A stretch of DNA of 64,000 bases from Geobacter sp. AOG1 (lineage in GTDB: Bacteria > Desulfobacterota > Desulfuromonadia > Geobacterales > Geobacteraceae), in NCBI RefSeq assembly GCF_019972315.1, contig NZ_BLIZ01000001.1, positions 1,004,513-1,068,512 of the forward strand. The letters run 5' to 3'. Every line of letters starts with the position of its first letter. Position 1 is the stretch's first letter. This document shows positions 44,325 through 55,717 of the stretch, piece after piece. The translations under genes and the position numbers were made by a program. The notes under the pieces are model-generated. The model saw only the letters and a program-made list of their open reading frames with translations. It was not told the origin of the DNA and did no database searches.

Positions 44325-45341
44325 ATGCAGGATAGAGAGAAGGCGATCGACCTGGCGTTGAGCCAGATAGAGAAACAGTTTGGCAAAGGCGCAATCATGC
44401 GGCTCGGGAAGGAAGAGCCGTTACCGGACATTGCCGCCATATCCACCGGCGCCATCTCCCTCGACATGGCCCTCGGAGTAGGCGGGGTTCCCCGGGGGAG
44501 GATCGTCGAAATATTCGGCCCCGAATCGTCGGGGAAGACGACATTGGCCCTCCACATCGTGGCGGAGGCCCAGAAGCAGGGAGGAATAGCTGCATTCGTG
44601 GATGCCGAGCATGCCCTGGATATCGGCTACGCCCGCAAGCTGGGGGTCCGGACGGACGACCTGCTCGTTTCCCAGCCCGATACGGGGGAACAGGCCCTCG
44701 AAATTACGGAGACACTGGTGAGAAGCGGCGCCATCGATATCCTGGTGATAGATTCGGTGGCGGCCCTGGTCCCCAAGGCTGAGATCGAAGGGGATATGGG
44801 GGATTCCCACATGGGACTCCAGGCCCGCCTCATGTCCCAGGCGCTGCGCAAGCTCACCGGCATCATATCCAAGTCCAATTGCTGCGTGATATTCATCAAC
44901 CAGATCCGGATGAAAATCGGCGTGATGTTCGGCAACCCGGAAACGACAACCGGTGGCAACGCCCTCAAGTTCTACGCATCGGTACGGATGGACATCCGGA
45001 AGATCGCCAGTCTCAAGCAGGGGAATGACGTGATCGGGTCGAGGACCCGGGTCAAGGTGGTGAAAAACAAGGTGGCTCCCCCCTTCCGGGAGGTGGAGTT
45101 CGACATCCTTTACGGCGAGGGGATCTCCCGCGAGGGGGATATTCTCGACATGGCGGTGGAGAAGAATATCATCGAGAAGAGCGGCGCCTGGTTCTCCTAC
45201 GGCAAGGAGCGGATCGGCCAAGGTCGCGAGAACTCCCGTCTGTTCCTCAAGGAGCACCCGGAACTGGTCACGGAGATCGAAACTAGACTGCTCAGCGACC
45301 TGGGGCTCACCCGTCCCGTGGCCGCCGAAGCGAAGGTGTAA
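44325..45341 (+). CDS. recA: Recombinase RecA
   Basis: 338-residue DNA strand-exchange ATPase and SOS co-protease. [19 protein letters not shown], Walker [15 protein letters not shown], Walker [20 protein letters not shown], the loop 2 region [18 protein letters not shown] and the C-terminal domain are all in place. GGGGAGG precedes the ATG. It is followed after three bases by a PilT-like gene and then recX, so the recX regulator is still nearby but not adjacent. Confidence 0.99.
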   Translation: MQDREKAIDLALSQIEKQFGKGAIMRLGKEEPLPDIAAISTGAISLDMALGVGGVPRGRIVEIFGPESSGKTTLALHIVAEAQKQGGIAAFVDAEHALDIGYARKLGVRTDDLLVSQPDTGEQALEITETLVRSGAIDILVIDSVAALVPKAEIEGDMGDSHMGLQARLMSQALRKLTGIISKSNCCVIFINQIRMKIGVMFGNPETTTGGNALKFYASVRMDIRKIASLKQGNDVIGSRTRVKVVKNKVAPPFREVEFDILYGEGISREGDILDMAVEKNIIEKSGAWFSYGKERIGQGRENSRLFLKEHPELVTEIETRLLSDLGLTRPVAAEAKV

Positions 45342-45344
45342 GCC

Positions 45345-46505
45345 ATGGAACTGAACGAGATATTGACCATTGCTGTCAAGGCGCGCGGCTCCGATGTACA
45401 CATCAAGTCCGGTCTCCCACCGATCGTCAGGATCGACGGCAAGCTGCGCCCTATTCCCAACGCCCCCCGGCTTTCCCCCGATATGGTTGCCGACATGGCC
45501 CATGGCATCATGAACGAGAAACAGCGGAAGCAGTTCGAGGATAATTACGAGACCGACCTGGCGTACGGCGTGCCGGGGCTGGGGCGGTTCCGGGTCAGCG
45601 TCTATTCCCAGCGCGGCAGCGTTGCCATGGTGTTCCGTTCCATCCCCTTCGGTATTCCCTCCATCGACTCCCTCAACCTGCCGCCTGCCCTCAAGAAACT
45701 TGCCATGGAGGAACGCGGCCTGATCCTGGTCACCGGCACCACGGGGAGCGGCAAGTCGACCACCCTGGCGTCCATGGTCGATTACATCAACGACAACCGG
45801 ACCTGCAACGTCATAACCGTCGAGGACCCGGTAGAGTACCTTCACAAGGACAAGAAGAGCATCGTCAGCCAGCGGGAAGTCGGATTCGACACCGCATCGT
45901 TCGGCAATGCCCTCCGGAGCGCCCTGCGCCAGGATCCGGATGTCATTCTGGTGGGAGAGATGCGCGACCTGGAGACTATCGAGACCGCATTGACCGCTTC
46001 CGAAACAGGGCACCTCGTCATGTCCACCCTCCACACCCTGGATGCCGCCGAGACCGTCAACCGGATCATTTCCGTCTTCCCCCCCTTTCAACAGCGACAG
46101 GTCCGGATGCAGCTTTCCGGTGTCATCAAAGGGGTCGTTTCCCAGCGCCTCGTCCCCCGGGCCGACGGCAAGGGGAGGGTGCCGGCTGTCGAGGTGATGA
46201 TCGGCACCGCCCGGATCCGCGAATGCATCGATGACAAGGAAAAGACCAAGCAGATCCCGGAGGCGATCGCCCAGGGGTTCGTCTCCTATGGGATGCAGTC
46301 TTTCGACCAGTCCCTCATGCAACTCTACTCGAACAAGCTGATTACCTACGAAGAGGCGCTGCGCCAGTCGAGCAACCCGGACGACTTCGCCCTCAAGGTA
46401 TCCGGCATTTCGTCAACCTCCAACTCCACGTGGGACCAATTTGGCGGCGAAGGGGGAGAGGGGGGAGAAGATGACGGGGGCGGCATCAAGGTAGACAAGT
46501 ACTGA
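45345..46505 (+). CDS. PilT-family twitching ATPase
   Basis: 386-residue hexameric ATPase of type IV pilus retraction. The N-terminal PAS-like domain (KARGSDVHIKSGLPPIVRIDG) is followed by Walker A TGTTGSGKSTTLASM, the Asp box ITVEDPVEYLH, Walker B PDVILVGEMRD and the His box GHLVMSTLHTLDAAET. The AIRNLIRE-like retraction motif reads TARIRECI, so this is a PilT-like paralogue rather than a textbook PilT. The C-terminus carries an unusual Gly/Glu/Asp-rich tail (about residues 370-382). Inserted between recA and recX, three bases after recA. Confidence 0.93.
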   Translation: MELNEILTIAVKARGSDVHIKSGLPPIVRIDGKLRPIPNAPRLSPDMVADMAHGIMNEKQRKQFEDNYETDLAYGVPGLGRFRVSVYSQRGSVAMVFRSIPFGIPSIDSLNLPPALKKLAMEERGLILVTGTTGSGKSTTLASMVDYINDNRTCNVITVEDPVEYLHKDKKSIVSQREVGFDTASFGNALRSALRQDPDVILVGEMRDLETIETALTASETGHLVMSTLHTLDAAETVNRIISVFPPFQQRQVRMQLSGVIKGVVSQRLVPRADGKGRVPAVEVMIGTARIRECIDDKEKTKQIPEAIAQGFVSYGMQSFDQSLMQLYSNKLITYEEALRQSSNPDDFALKVSGISSTSNSTWDQFGGEGGEGGEDDGGGIKVDKY

Positions 46506-46506
46506 C

Positions 46507-46968
46507 ATGGATCGGGCGCAGCAGGCCTTTGCCGCCGCGCTGCGGATACTTTCCCGCCGCGACCACAGCGAAGCCGAATTGCGCCGCAAGCTGGGGGACC
46601 GGGAATTCGATGGCGTGGTCCAGGACGGGGTCGTTGCCCGGCTCAAGGGATTGGGGTATCTGGACGACAGGCGGTCCGCCCGGCTGTGGGCAGAATCGGC
46701 GGTGCGCAACGGCAGGGGGTTCGGGCCGAAACTCCGAATGGAGCTGACGCGGCGTGGCTTTTCTCCCGAGGTCGTGGCGGAAGTCCTGGCCGAGATAGTG
46801 GCAAGCAACGACGAACGGGAACTGGTCAGGGATATCCTGGCCAGGAAGTTTCCCGCCTTCGATCCGGTGACGGCGTCGGACCGTGACCGGCATCGGGTCT
46901 TGGGGTACCTGCAGCGGCGCGGATTTTCCGCCGGACTGCTGTTCAGAATACTGCGGGATGACGAATGA
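46507..46968 (+). CDS. recX: RecA regulator RecX
   Basis: 153-residue all-helical protein of three-helix repeats. AAALRILSRRDHSEAELRRKL, GVVARLKGLGYLDDRRSARLW, LRMELTRRGFSPEVVAEVL and VLGYLQRRGFSAGLLFRIL are typical of RecX, which binds in the RecA filament groove and limits its activity. The ATG is one base after the PilT-like stop. Downstream of recA as in most bacteria but with one gene between. Confidence 0.93.
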   Translation: MDRAQQAFAAALRILSRRDHSEAELRRKLGDREFDGVVQDGVVARLKGLGYLDDRRSARLWAESAVRNGRGFGPKLRMELTRRGFSPEVVAEVLAEIVASNDERELVRDILARKFPAFDPVTASDRDRHRVLGYLQRRGFSAGLLFRILRDDE

Positions 46969-47021
46969 GGGTTGCTGGGTCGGCGCCCTTTTTTTAACTT
47001 TATCGATGGGCAGGGGTGTAC

Positions 47022-49664
47022 ATGACAGGAAAAGAAATCAGAGCGCGTTTTCTCCGTTACTTCCAGGAGCGCGGGCATGCGGTGGTGGCAAGTTCCAGCC
47101 TGATCCCCCACAACGACCCGACCCTCCTCTTTACCAATGCGGGGATGAACCAGTTCAAGGACTGTTTCCTCGGGCTCGAAAAACGTGGTTACGTCAGGGC
47201 ATGCAGCTCCCAGAAATGCGTCCGGGCCGGCGGCAAGCACAACGACCTGGAAAACGTGGGGCGGACGGCGCGTCACCATACTTTTTTCGAGATGCTCGGC
47301 AACTTCTCCTTCGGCGACTATTTCAAGAAAGAGGCCATCGCCTTTGCCTGGGAGTTCCTTACCAAGGAGCTCGGGCTGGACAAGGACCGCCTCTACGTGA
47401 CCGTCTACCAGGACGACGACGAAGCGGCCGACATCTGGCACCTGCAGGAAGGGGTGCCGCGGGAGCGGATCTACCGCTTCGGCGAGAAGGACAACTTCTG
47501 GTCAATGGGGGATACGGGCCCCTGCGGCCCCTGCTCCGAGATATTCTGGGACAATGGCCCCGGTACCGGCTGCGGCAGCCCGACCTGTGCGGTGGGATGC
47601 GACTGCGACCGGTACATGGAGATATGGAACAACGTCTTCATGCAGTTCAACCGCTCCGCCGACGGGACCCTGACCCCCCTCCCCAAGCCCTCCGTAGATA
47701 CGGGCATGGGGCTGGAGCGGATCTGTACCGTCATGCAGGGGGTGACCTCCAACTACGATACCGACCTCCTCCAGGGGATCATCCAGTTCGTAGCAAGGCT
47801 TTCCGGCAAGCAGTACGGGGCGGACGAGCGGGATTCCGTCTCCATGCGGGTCATTGCCGACCATGCCCGGGCCGTCACCTTCCTGATCTGTGACGGGGCG
47901 CTGCCGAGCAACGAGGGGCGGGGTTACGTGCTGCGCCGCATCATGCGCCGCGCCGCCCGTCATGCCAAGATGCTCGGTTTCGCCGAACCGGTCCTCTACC
48001 GTACGGTTGATGCGGTCAATTCCCTGCTGGGCGAGGCTTTCCCCGAACTGCTGGAGCGGGAGGGGTATATCAAGAAAGTGATCCTGGCGGAGGAGGAGCG
48101 CTTTGCCGAGACCCTCGACCGGGGGCTCGCCATCCTCAACGAGGAGGTGACAGGCCTGAAGAAGGCCGGCCGCACCGTCCTCCCCGGCGAGGCGGTGTTC
48201 CGTCTCTACGATACCTTCGGGTTCCCCGTCGACCTGACCGCCGATATCATCGCCGCCGAGGGGATGACCGTGGACGAGGACGGATTTGCCCTCGCCATGG
48301 AGCGCCAGCGGAACCAGGCCCGGGAAAACTGGAAGGGATCGGGAGAAGAGGGGATCGCCGAGGTATTCAAGACCCTCCACGGCCAGGGGCTCCGCTCCAT
48401 CTTCACCGGCTACGACGAACAGACCACCTACGGTGTGGTCTCCACCCTCATCCGGGGAGGTGAGGTGGTCGGCGAGGCGGGCAGCGGGGACGTGGTGGAT
48501 GTGGTTACTGACAAGACCCCCTTCTACGGTGCCTCGGGGGGGCAGGGGGGCGATACGGGGACCATCTCCACCGGCAGCGCCCATCTGGAGGTGACGACGG
48601 CCCTGCGTCCCTACCCCGACCTCATCGTCCACCGCACCGTGGTGAAGGACGGTATCATACGGGTTGGCGATGCGGTGGACCTGCGGGTGACGGTTCCCGA
48701 GCGGCTGGCGACGGCCCGTAACCACACGGCGACCCATCTCCTCCAATCGGCCCTGCGCCAGGTTCTGGGAGACCACGTGAAACAGGCCGGCTCCCTGGTG
48801 GAGCCCGACCGTCTCCGTTTCGACTTTACCCACTTCTCCGCCGTTACCCCCGACGAGTTGCGGCGGGTGGAGGAACTGGTGAACGGGTACATCATGGCCA
48901 ATGCGCTGGTGGACTCCCAGGAGATGACCACTGCCGAGGCGATGGCAAGCGGCGCCACGGCCCTCTTCGGCGAGAAATACGGGGAGCGGGTCCGGGTGGT
49001 GGCGGTGGGGGATGTGAGCACCGAACTCTGCGGCGGCACACATGTCAGCGCGGCAGGCGACATCGGCCTGTTCAAGATCCTCTCCGAGAGCGGGATTGCC
49101 GCCGGGGTCCGGCGGATCGAGGCCCTCACCGGCACGGGCGCACTTTCCCATGTCCAGCAGTTAGAGGATGACCTGCAGAGAGTGGCGGTCATGGTCAAGG
49201 CCGAGGGGGGGAACCCCATCGAGAAGGTAGAGCGTCTCCTCGCCCGACAGAAGGAACTGCAGCGGGAGATCGAGACCCTCCAGGCCCGGTTGAACGCCGG
49301 TGCGGCGGCCGACCTCCTGGCAGGTGTCCGGGAGATAGCCGGGGTGAAAGTCCTTGTCGCCGACATCAAGGGGGGGGATCCGAAGGGGCTGCGGGAGCTG
49401 TCCGACAACCTGAAGGAGCGGCTCGGCACGGGTATCGTCGTGCTCGGCTGTGCCGGTGACGGCAAGGCCAACTTGCTGGTTGCCGTATCCCGGGATCTGA
49501 CTGCCCGGTACAAGGCGGGGGATCTGATCAAGGCCCTTGCCCCCATCATCGGCGGCAGCGGCGGCGGCAAACCGGAGCTGGCGCAGGCTGGCGGCAGCCG
49601 CCCGGAGCAGCTGGCCGATGCCCTGCAAGAGGTGTATAATCTCATCAGTCTCTCCGCCACCTGA
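47022..49664 (+). CDS. alaS: Alanyl-tRNA synthetase
   Basis: 880-residue class II synthetase of normal length. The catalytic domain begins [20 protein letters not shown], followed by [15 protein letters not shown] and [19 protein letters not shown]. The editing domain carries the zinc ligands HTATH and CGGTHV. The C-terminal coiled coil and C-Ala domain contain [15 protein letters not shown]. Start ATG 47022 (AGGGG five bases upstream). A GTG two codons earlier is also possible. Confidence 0.98.
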   Translation: MTGKEIRARFLRYFQERGHAVVASSSLIPHNDPTLLFTNAGMNQFKDCFLGLEKRGYVRACSSQKCVRAGGKHNDLENVGRTARHHTFFEMLGNFSFGDYFKKEAIAFAWEFLTKELGLDKDRLYVTVYQDDDEAADIWHLQEGVPRERIYRFGEKDNFWSMGDTGPCGPCSEIFWDNGPGTGCGSPTCAVGCDCDRYMEIWNNVFMQFNRSADGTLTPLPKPSVDTGMGLERICTVMQGVTSNYDTDLLQGIIQFVARLSGKQYGADERDSVSMRVIADHARAVTFLICDGALPSNEGRGYVLRRIMRRAARHAKMLGFAEPVLYRTVDAVNSLLGEAFPELLEREGYIKKVILAEEERFAETLDRGLAILNEEVTGLKKAGRTVLPGEAVFRLYDTFGFPVDLTADIIAAEGMTVDEDGFALAMERQRNQARENWKGSGEEGIAEVFKTLHGQGLRSIFTGYDEQTTYGVVSTLIRGGEVVGEAGSGDVVDVVTDKTPFYGASGGQGGDTGTISTGSAHLEVTTALRPYPDLIVHRTVVKDGIIRVGDAVDLRVTVPERLATARNHTATHLLQSALRQVLGDHVKQAGSLVEPDRLRFDFTHFSAVTPDELRRVEELVNGYIMANALVDSQEMTTAEAMASGATALFGEKYGERVRVVAVGDVSTELCGGTHVSAAGDIGLFKILSESGIAAGVRRIEALTGTGALSHVQQLEDDLQRVAVMVKAEGGNPIEKVERLLARQKELQREIETLQARLNAGAAADLLAGVREIAGVKVLVADIKGGDPKGLRELSDNLKERLGTGIVVLGCAGDGKANLLVAVSRDLTARYKAGDLIKALAPIIGGSGGGKPELAQAGGSRPEQLADALQEVYNLISLSAT

Positions 49665-49691
49665 CGGCGGGGTAAACGTACCGAGCGCGCC

Positions 49692-50816
49692 ATGCCCGAA
49701 ACGAACCAACTACAAGCAGGAGACCAGGTATCCCGATCCATCCTGATCGTGGACGACGAGGCGATCATACGCGATCTCTGCCGCAAGGCCCTCAAGGGGT
49801 ATACGGTGCTGCAGGCGGGGAATGGCGAGGAGGCGCTGGAGATTTTCGCCAAGGGGGGGATCGACGTCGTCCTGACCGACGTCATGATGCCGAGAATGAC
49901 CGGCATTGAACTCCTGAAGCGGCTCAAGGAGATGGACCCGACTCTCGTGGTCATCGTCATGACCGGCTTCGCCGAGAAAGAGATCATCCTCAACGCCCTC
50001 AAGGCGGATGCGGACGACTTCATCTCCAAGCCGCTCAATCTCCTCCAGCTCAAGACCGCCGTGGACAAGGCGCTGGACAAAAAGGCCCTCAAGGAGGAGG
50101 TCGCCAACCTCAGGAACCTGGACCGGCTCAAGTCCAACTTCCTCTCCCTTATCTCCCACAAGTTCCGCACCCCCATTACGTCCATATCCCTCTTCCTCCA
50201 GAACCTTTCCGGCGGGGTGTACGATCCCGACAATCCGGAAAGCCGCCGCAACCTGGGTCTGGTCCACGAAGAGGCGTGCTACCTGGAGCGGCTGGTGGCC
50301 GATCTCCTCGCCTTCACCCGGGTGATGGACACGGGGGGGCTCAGGCTTGAACCGGTCCTGCTCGGCGACCTGGTCATGGAGGCTCTCCAGACATCCAGGG
50401 AAGTCCCTCGCCGGCCGGGGGTGGAAACCCGCTTCGACCTCGAACCGCTCCCCGAGCTCCTCTTTGACCGGGAGAAGATCGCCTTCGCCATCAAGCAGGT
50501 GATAGACAATGCCTACAAGTTTTCCCGCGAGACGGGGAAGGTGGCCATTTCCCTCACGCGGAACGGCGATCTCTGCCGGATCACGGTGGAGGACGGTGGG
50601 GAGGGGATTGCACGGGAGGAACTCCCCAAGGTGTTCGAGAAGTTCTACCAGGTGGACACCGCCAAGACCGGCCAGATCCGCGGGTTCGGCCTCGGCCTCT
50701 ACTACGCGCGGCAGTTCGTCCGGCTCCATGGCGGTACCATTTCCATGGAGAGCGAACCGGGGCGCGGCACCCGGGTAACCATCACCCTTCCGGCACAATC
50801 CCCCCAGCAGCCCTGA
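49692..50816 (+). CDS. Receiver-histidine kinase hybrid with altered H-box
   Basis: 374-residue soluble protein. Residues 15-130 are a receiver domain with acidic pair D21/D22, phosphoacceptor D63 (LTDVMMPRMTG), T91 and K113. A short coiled coil leads to a HisKA-like dimerisation helix, whose H-box reads LISHKFRTPIT (H156 followed by Lys157). HATPase motifs QVIDNAYKFSRETG, VEDGGEGIAREEL and RGFGLGLYYARQF complete it. In kinases of this class the residue after the histidine is normally Glu or Asp. The N-terminal receiver suggests control by an upstream kinase. No DNA-binding domain is present. Downstream of alaS by 27 bases. Confidence 0.9.
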   Translation: MPETNQLQAGDQVSRSILIVDDEAIIRDLCRKALKGYTVLQAGNGEEALEIFAKGGIDVVLTDVMMPRMTGIELLKRLKEMDPTLVVIVMTGFAEKEIILNALKADADDFISKPLNLLQLKTAVDKALDKKALKEEVANLRNLDRLKSNFLSLISHKFRTPITSISLFLQNLSGGVYDPDNPESRRNLGLVHEEACYLERLVADLLAFTRVMDTGGLRLEPVLLGDLVMEALQTSREVPRRPGVETRFDLEPLPELLFDREKIAFAIKQVIDNAYKFSRETGKVAISLTRNGDLCRITVEDGGEGIAREELPKVFEKFYQVDTAKTGQIRGFGLGLYYARQFVRLHGGTISMESEPGRGTRVTITLPAQSPQQP

Positions 50817-50879
50817 CAACACGCACCCAGGTCTCTCTCCCCCGCAGGTTCCACATGCAGTGCTAACCCCTCTTTGCTG

Positions 50880-51856
<977 letters not shown>

Positions 51857-51858
<2 letters not shown>

Positions 51859-51974
51859 AACGCGCCTTTTCCGCAATCTCCGCGTTGAACTTCGGGATTC
51901 CTTGTGCGGCGTACCTTTAGTACGCCTCCGTGTTATCCCTTGTTCGCCTTGACCTTGCGAAAAAATCACGTTTT
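51857..51974 (+). repeat. Family B structured repeat, copy B2 (after argB)
   Basis: 118 bp starting within the argB stop codon. Outer stem AAAACG...CGTTTT, second stem TTTTCCGCAA/TTGCGAAAAA, inner hairpin GGCGTAC-CTTTA-GTACGCC. It fills most of the argB-argD gap. Confidence 0.9.
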
Positions 51975-52001
51975 AAGGGACGTGTGAGAGGACAATAAAC
52001 G

Positions 52002-53198
52002 ATGAACAGCGCTGAATGGATTGCCAAAGCTGACAAGTATGTCATGAAGACCTACGGCAGGTACCCCCTTGTCCCCGTGCGGGGGGAGGGGTGCCGGCTC
52101 TGGGATGCGGACGGGAAGGAATACCTGGATTTCCTGGGAGGGGTAGCGGTCAATAACCTGGGGCACTGCCATCCCCGGGTGGTGGCAGCCCTGCAGCAGC
52201 AGGCGGCGACGCTCATCCATTGCTCCAACTACTACCACATCCCCCAGCAGATCGAACTGGCGGAACTGCTCTGTAGCCACTCCTTCGCCGACAAGGCGTT
52301 TTTCTGCAACAGCGGGGCCGAGGCCAACGAGGCGGCCATCAAGCTGGCCCGCAAATACAGCCGCGACACCTTCGGCCTGGAGCGGTACGAGATCATCACC
52401 GCCGCCGAGTCGTTCCATGGCCGGACCATGGCGACCGTTTCCGCCACCGGCCAGGAGAAGGTGCAAAAGTTCTTCGATCCGCTCCTCCACGGCTTCCGGC
52501 ATGTTCCCTTCGACGACGTTCCGGCCCTCGCGGCGGCTATCTCTCCCAATACCTGTGCGGTGATGCTGGAGCCGATTCAGGGGGAAGGTGGGGTGAACGT
52601 ACCGTCTCCCGGCTATTTCCAGGCGGTGCGGCAACTCTGCGACGAGCACAACCTGCTCCTCATCTTCGACGAGGTCCAGGTGGGGATGGGGCGCACCGGC
52701 AAGCTCTTCGCCCACGAACATTTCGGCGTCACCCCCGACATCATGACCCTGGCCAAGGCGCTGGCCGGCGGTGCCCCCATCGGCACCATGCTGGCGCGGG
52801 ACGCGGTCGCGGCCGCCTTCTCGCCCGGCACCCACGGCTCTACCTTCGGCGGTAACCCGCTGGTGACCGCGGCGGCCCTGGCGACGGTCCGGACCATTCT
52901 GGAGGAGGGTATCCTCAACCGGACCGAGGAGATCGGCGACTATCTCCTCGGAGAACTGGAAATGCTCAAGGGGAAATATCCCTTCGTCACCGAGGTGCGC
53001 GGCATCGGCCTCATGATCGGGATGGGGCTTGCCTTCCCCGCCGGCGACATCGTGAAGAAGGGACTGGAGCGGGGGGTGCTCCTCAACGTGACCCACGACA
53101 CGGTGCTCCGTTTCGTTCCCCCCCTCGTGGTGACCAAACAGGAAATTGACCGGATGATCGTGATTCTCGACGGCATCCTGGCGGAAATAACCCCCTGA
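52002..53198 (+). CDS. argD: Acetylornithine aminotransferase
   Basis: 398-residue class III PLP transaminase converting N-acetylglutamate semialdehyde to acetylornithine. FCNSGAEANEAAIKLARKY, ITAAESFHGRTMATVSATG, LLIFDEVQVGMGRTGKLFA and the PLP lysine in MTLAKALAGGAPIG are all present, as is GTHGSTFGGNPL. It may also serve as succinyl-diaminopimelate aminotransferase in other bacteria. That role is not needed here because dapL is encoded downstream. Separated from argB by repeat B2 and from argF by 19 bases. Confidence 0.96.
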   Translation: MNSAEWIAKADKYVMKTYGRYPLVPVRGEGCRLWDADGKEYLDFLGGVAVNNLGHCHPRVVAALQQQAATLIHCSNYYHIPQQIELAELLCSHSFADKAFFCNSGAEANEAAIKLARKYSRDTFGLERYEIITAAESFHGRTMATVSATGQEKVQKFFDPLLHGFRHVPFDDVPALAAAISPNTCAVMLEPIQGEGGVNVPSPGYFQAVRQLCDEHNLLLIFDEVQVGMGRTGKLFAHEHFGVTPDIMTLAKALAGGAPIGTMLARDAVAAAFSPGTHGSTFGGNPLVTAAALATVRTILEEGILNRTEEIGDYLLGELEMLKGKYPFVTEVRGIGLMIGMGLAFPAGDIVKKGLERGVLLNVTHDTVLRFVPPLVVTKQEIDRMIVILDGILAEITP

Positions 53199-53217
53199 GA
53201 GGGGACAAGGACGGACG

Positions 53218-54129
53218 ATGCGGAACCATTTTCTCAAACTGAGCGACTTTTCCAAGCCGGAGCTGGATGACCTGTTTACCCTGACCCGGGACCTCAAGGC
53301 GAAGCAGAAAAAGGGGGTCGAGCACCATCTCCTCAAGGGGAAGACCCTCGCCATGATCTTCGAGAAATCCTCCACCCGGACCCGGATTTCCTTCGAGGTG
53401 GGGATCTATCAGTTGGGTGGCCACGGCCTCTTCATCTCCTCCGGCACCTCCCAGATGGGGCGGGGAGAGCCGATCAAGGACACGGCCCGGGTCATGGCCC
53501 GCTACTGCGACGGGGTGATGATCCGCACCTTTGGCCAGGAGGTCGTGGACGAGTTCGCCCGGTACAGTTCCGTGCCGGTGATCAACGGCCTTACCGACCT
53601 GTTCCACCCCTGCCAGATCATGGCCGACCTCTTCACGGTCATCGAGGCGAGGGGGAGCTATGAAGGGCTCAAGATCGCCTGGGTGGGGGACGGCAACAAC
53701 ATGGCCAACACCTGGATCGAGGCGGCGGCCATCTTCGGCTTCGACCTGGCCCTCGCCTGCCCGAAGGGGTATGAGCCGGACACGCAGGTGATGGCGTGGG
53801 CGCAGGCCAAGGCCCCCGGCAGAGTCACCCTGACCGCCGACCCGCGGGAAGCGGTGAAGGACGCCGATGTCCTCAATACCGACGTCTGGGCCAGCATGGG
53901 TCAGGAGGCGGAGCAAAAGGAGCGGGAGAAGGCATTCGCCGGCTACCAGCTGGACGAGGCGCTCGTCAACCTGGCAAAGGGGAACTGTATGGTGCTCCAC
54001 TGCCTTCCCGCCCACCGGGGGGAGGAGATTGCCGACGACGTCATCGAGGGGCCCCACTCGGCGGTCTGGGACGAGGCGGAGAACCGGTTGCATATCCAAA
54101 AAGCCATCATGGCCACTTTAATGGCATAG
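53218..54129 (+). CDS. argF: Ornithine carbamoyltransferase
   Basis: 303-residue enzyme forming citrulline from ornithine and carbamoyl phosphate. Carbamoyl phosphate loop EKSSTRTRISFEV, HPCQIMADLFT, ornithine-binding WVGDGNNMANTWIEAA and HCLPAHRGEEI are in order. SMG in WASMGQEAEQ is the ornithine-specific loop, which separates it from aspartate carbamoyltransferase. Repeat B3 begins one base after the stop codon. Confidence 0.97.
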   Translation: MRNHFLKLSDFSKPELDDLFTLTRDLKAKQKKGVEHHLLKGKTLAMIFEKSSTRTRISFEVGIYQLGGHGLFISSGTSQMGRGEPIKDTARVMARYCDGVMIRTFGQEVVDEFARYSSVPVINGLTDLFHPCQIMADLFTVIEARGSYEGLKIAWVGDGNNMANTWIEAAAIFGFDLALACPKGYEPDTQVMAWAQAKAPGRVTLTADPREAVKDADVLNTDVWASMGQEAEQKEREKAFAGYQLDEALVNLAKGNCMVLHCLPAHRGEEIADDVIEGPHSAVWDEAENRLHIQKAIMATLMA

Positions 54130-54248
54130 GAAACGGCCCTTTTCCGCAATCTCTGCGTTGATCTTCGGGACTCCTTGTGCGGCGTACTTCCAGTACGCCT
54201 CCGCGTCGTCCCTTGATCGCCTTGACCTTGCGAAAAATTGCTCGTTTC
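54130..54248 (+). repeat. Family B structured repeat, copy B3 (after argF)
   Basis: 119 bp, starting directly after the argF stop codon. Outer stem GAAACG...CGTTTC, second stem TTTTCCGCAA/TTGCGAAAAA, inner hairpin GGCGTAC-TTCCA-GTACGCC. Confidence 0.9.
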
Positions 54249-54294
54249 AATTACAAACATATTAAGTCTGAATTCAAGACAAAGGAGAGACTTC

Positions 54295-55515
54295 ATGGCC
54301 AAGAAAGAAGTGAAGAAAATTGTCCTTGCCTATTCCGGCGGGCTGGATACCTCCATCATCCTGAAGTGGCTGAAGAACGAGTACGGCTGCCAGGTGGTTA
54401 CCTTTTCCGCCGATCTGGGGCAGGGGGACGAGCTGACCCCGATCCGGGACAAGGCCCTGGCGACCGGTGCGGACAAGGTCTACATCGACGACCTGAAGGA
54501 AGAGTTCGTTCGCGATTTCGTCTACCCCATGTTCCGTGCCAATGCCATCTACGAGGGGCACTACCTCCTCGGTACCTCCATCGCCCGCCCGCTCATCGCC
54601 AAGCGGCAGATGGAGATCGCGAAGATCGAGGGGGCGGACGCCGTCTCCCACGGCGCCACCGGCAAGGGGAACGACCAGGTCCGCTTCGAGTTGGGCTACT
54701 ACCATTTCGACCCGGCCATCACGGTCATCGCCCCGTGGCGTGAGTGGAAGCTCAATAGCCGCCAGGCCCTGATTGCCTATGCCAAGAAAAACGGCATCCC
54801 CATTCCGATCACCAAGAAGCGTCCCTGGTCGAGCGACCGGAACCTCCTCCACATCTCCTTCGAGGGTGGCATCCTGGAGGACACCTGGGCCGAGGCGCCC
54901 GAGGAGATGTATGTCCTTACCGTCAAGCCGGAGAAGGCACCCAACAAGCCCCAGTACGTGGAGATCGAATTCAAGAACGGCAATGCGGTGGCGGTGGATG
55001 GCGAAAAGATGACCCCGGCCCAGCTCCTGGCCCATCTCAACTACATCGGCGGCCAGCACGGCATCGGCCGGGTGGACCTGCTGGAGAACCGCTCGGTGGG
55101 GATGAAGTCCAGGGGCGTCTACGAGACCCCGGGCGGCACCATCCTCCGCGAGGCCCACATGGCGGTTGAGCAGATCACCATGGACCGGGAGGTGCTGCGG
55201 ATTCGCGACTCCCTCATCCCCCAGTATGCCTGGCAGGTCTACGCAGGCTACTGGTTCTCTCCGGAACGGCTCATGCTCCAGACCCTTATCGACGATTCGC
55301 AAAAAACGGTGAACGGTGTGGCCCGTCTGAAGCTCTACAAGGGGCACTGCCGCACTGTCGGGCGCAAGTCGGAGACCGACTCCCTCTTCAACCTCGACTT
55401 CGCCACGTTCGAAAAGGACAAAGTCTACAACCAAGCCGATGCCGAAGGGTTCATCAAGATCAACAGTTTGCGGATGCGGATTCAGTCGCTCATGCAGGCC
55501 AACAAGAAAAAATAG
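54295..55515 (+). CDS. argG: Argininosuccinate synthase
   Basis: 406-residue ATP-dependent ligase joining citrulline and aspartate. The N-terminal PP-loop reads [51 protein letters not shown] and [20 protein letters not shown] follow. This is the type I enzyme of normal length. ATG 54295 has AAGGAGAG upstream. In-frame sequence from 54238 begins within repeat B3 and is not expected to be translated. Repeat B4 starts at its stop codon. Confidence 0.97.
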   Translation: MAKKEVKKIVLAYSGGLDTSIILKWLKNEYGCQVVTFSADLGQGDELTPIRDKALATGADKVYIDDLKEEFVRDFVYPMFRANAIYEGHYLLGTSIARPLIAKRQMEIAKIEGADAVSHGATGKGNDQVRFELGYYHFDPAITVIAPWREWKLNSRQALIAYAKKNGIPIPITKKRPWSSDRNLLHISFEGGILEDTWAEAPEEMYVLTVKPEKAPNKPQYVEIEFKNGNAVAVDGEKMTPAQLLAHLNYIGGQHGIGRVDLLENRSVGMKSRGVYETPGGTILREAHMAVEQITMDREVLRIRDSLIPQYAWQVYAGYWFSPERLMLQTLIDDSQKTVNGVARLKLYKGHCRTVGRKSETDSLFNLDFATFEKDKVYNQADAEGFIKINSLRMRIQSLMQANKKK

Positions 55516-55634
55516 GGAATACGGCTTTTCCGCAATCTCGGCGTTGCTCTTCGGGATTCCTTGTGCGGCGTAGCGCTGCTACGCCTCCGCGTCATCCCTT
55601 GAGCGCCTTGACCTTGCAAAAAATCCGTATTCCC
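55515..55634 (+). repeat. Family B structured repeat, copy B4 (after argG)
   Basis: 120 bp, first base shared with the argG stop codon. Outer stem GGGAATACGG...CCGTATTCCC (10 bp, unlike any other copy), inner hairpin GGCGTAG-CGCTG-CTACGCC, in which the C-G pair of the other copies is replaced by G-C. Confidence 0.92.
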
Positions 55635-55650
55635 CAAATTCTAACAGGAA

Positions 55651-55705
55651 GGGGCACGGCGCCTGCACGCTGAAGCGTTTGACGCGCAAGCGAGTGCCGT
55701 GCCCC
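55651..55705. repeat. Inverted repeat upstream of the Nudix gene
   Basis: GGGGCACGGC (55651-55660) and GCCGTGCCCC (55696-55705) enclose 35 bases. It lies between repeat B4 and the Nudix start codon and could hide the 5' end of that gene's message. Confidence 0.6.
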
Positions 55706-55717
55706 TGCCGTCATTCT

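Noticed and set aside
44421-46322. 633-codon minus-strand open frame opposite recA and the PilT-like gene
   Set aside because: It spans two well-supported genes and their junction, and its composition (His, Gly, Asp, Pro rich) is typical of antisense frames in high-GC DNA.
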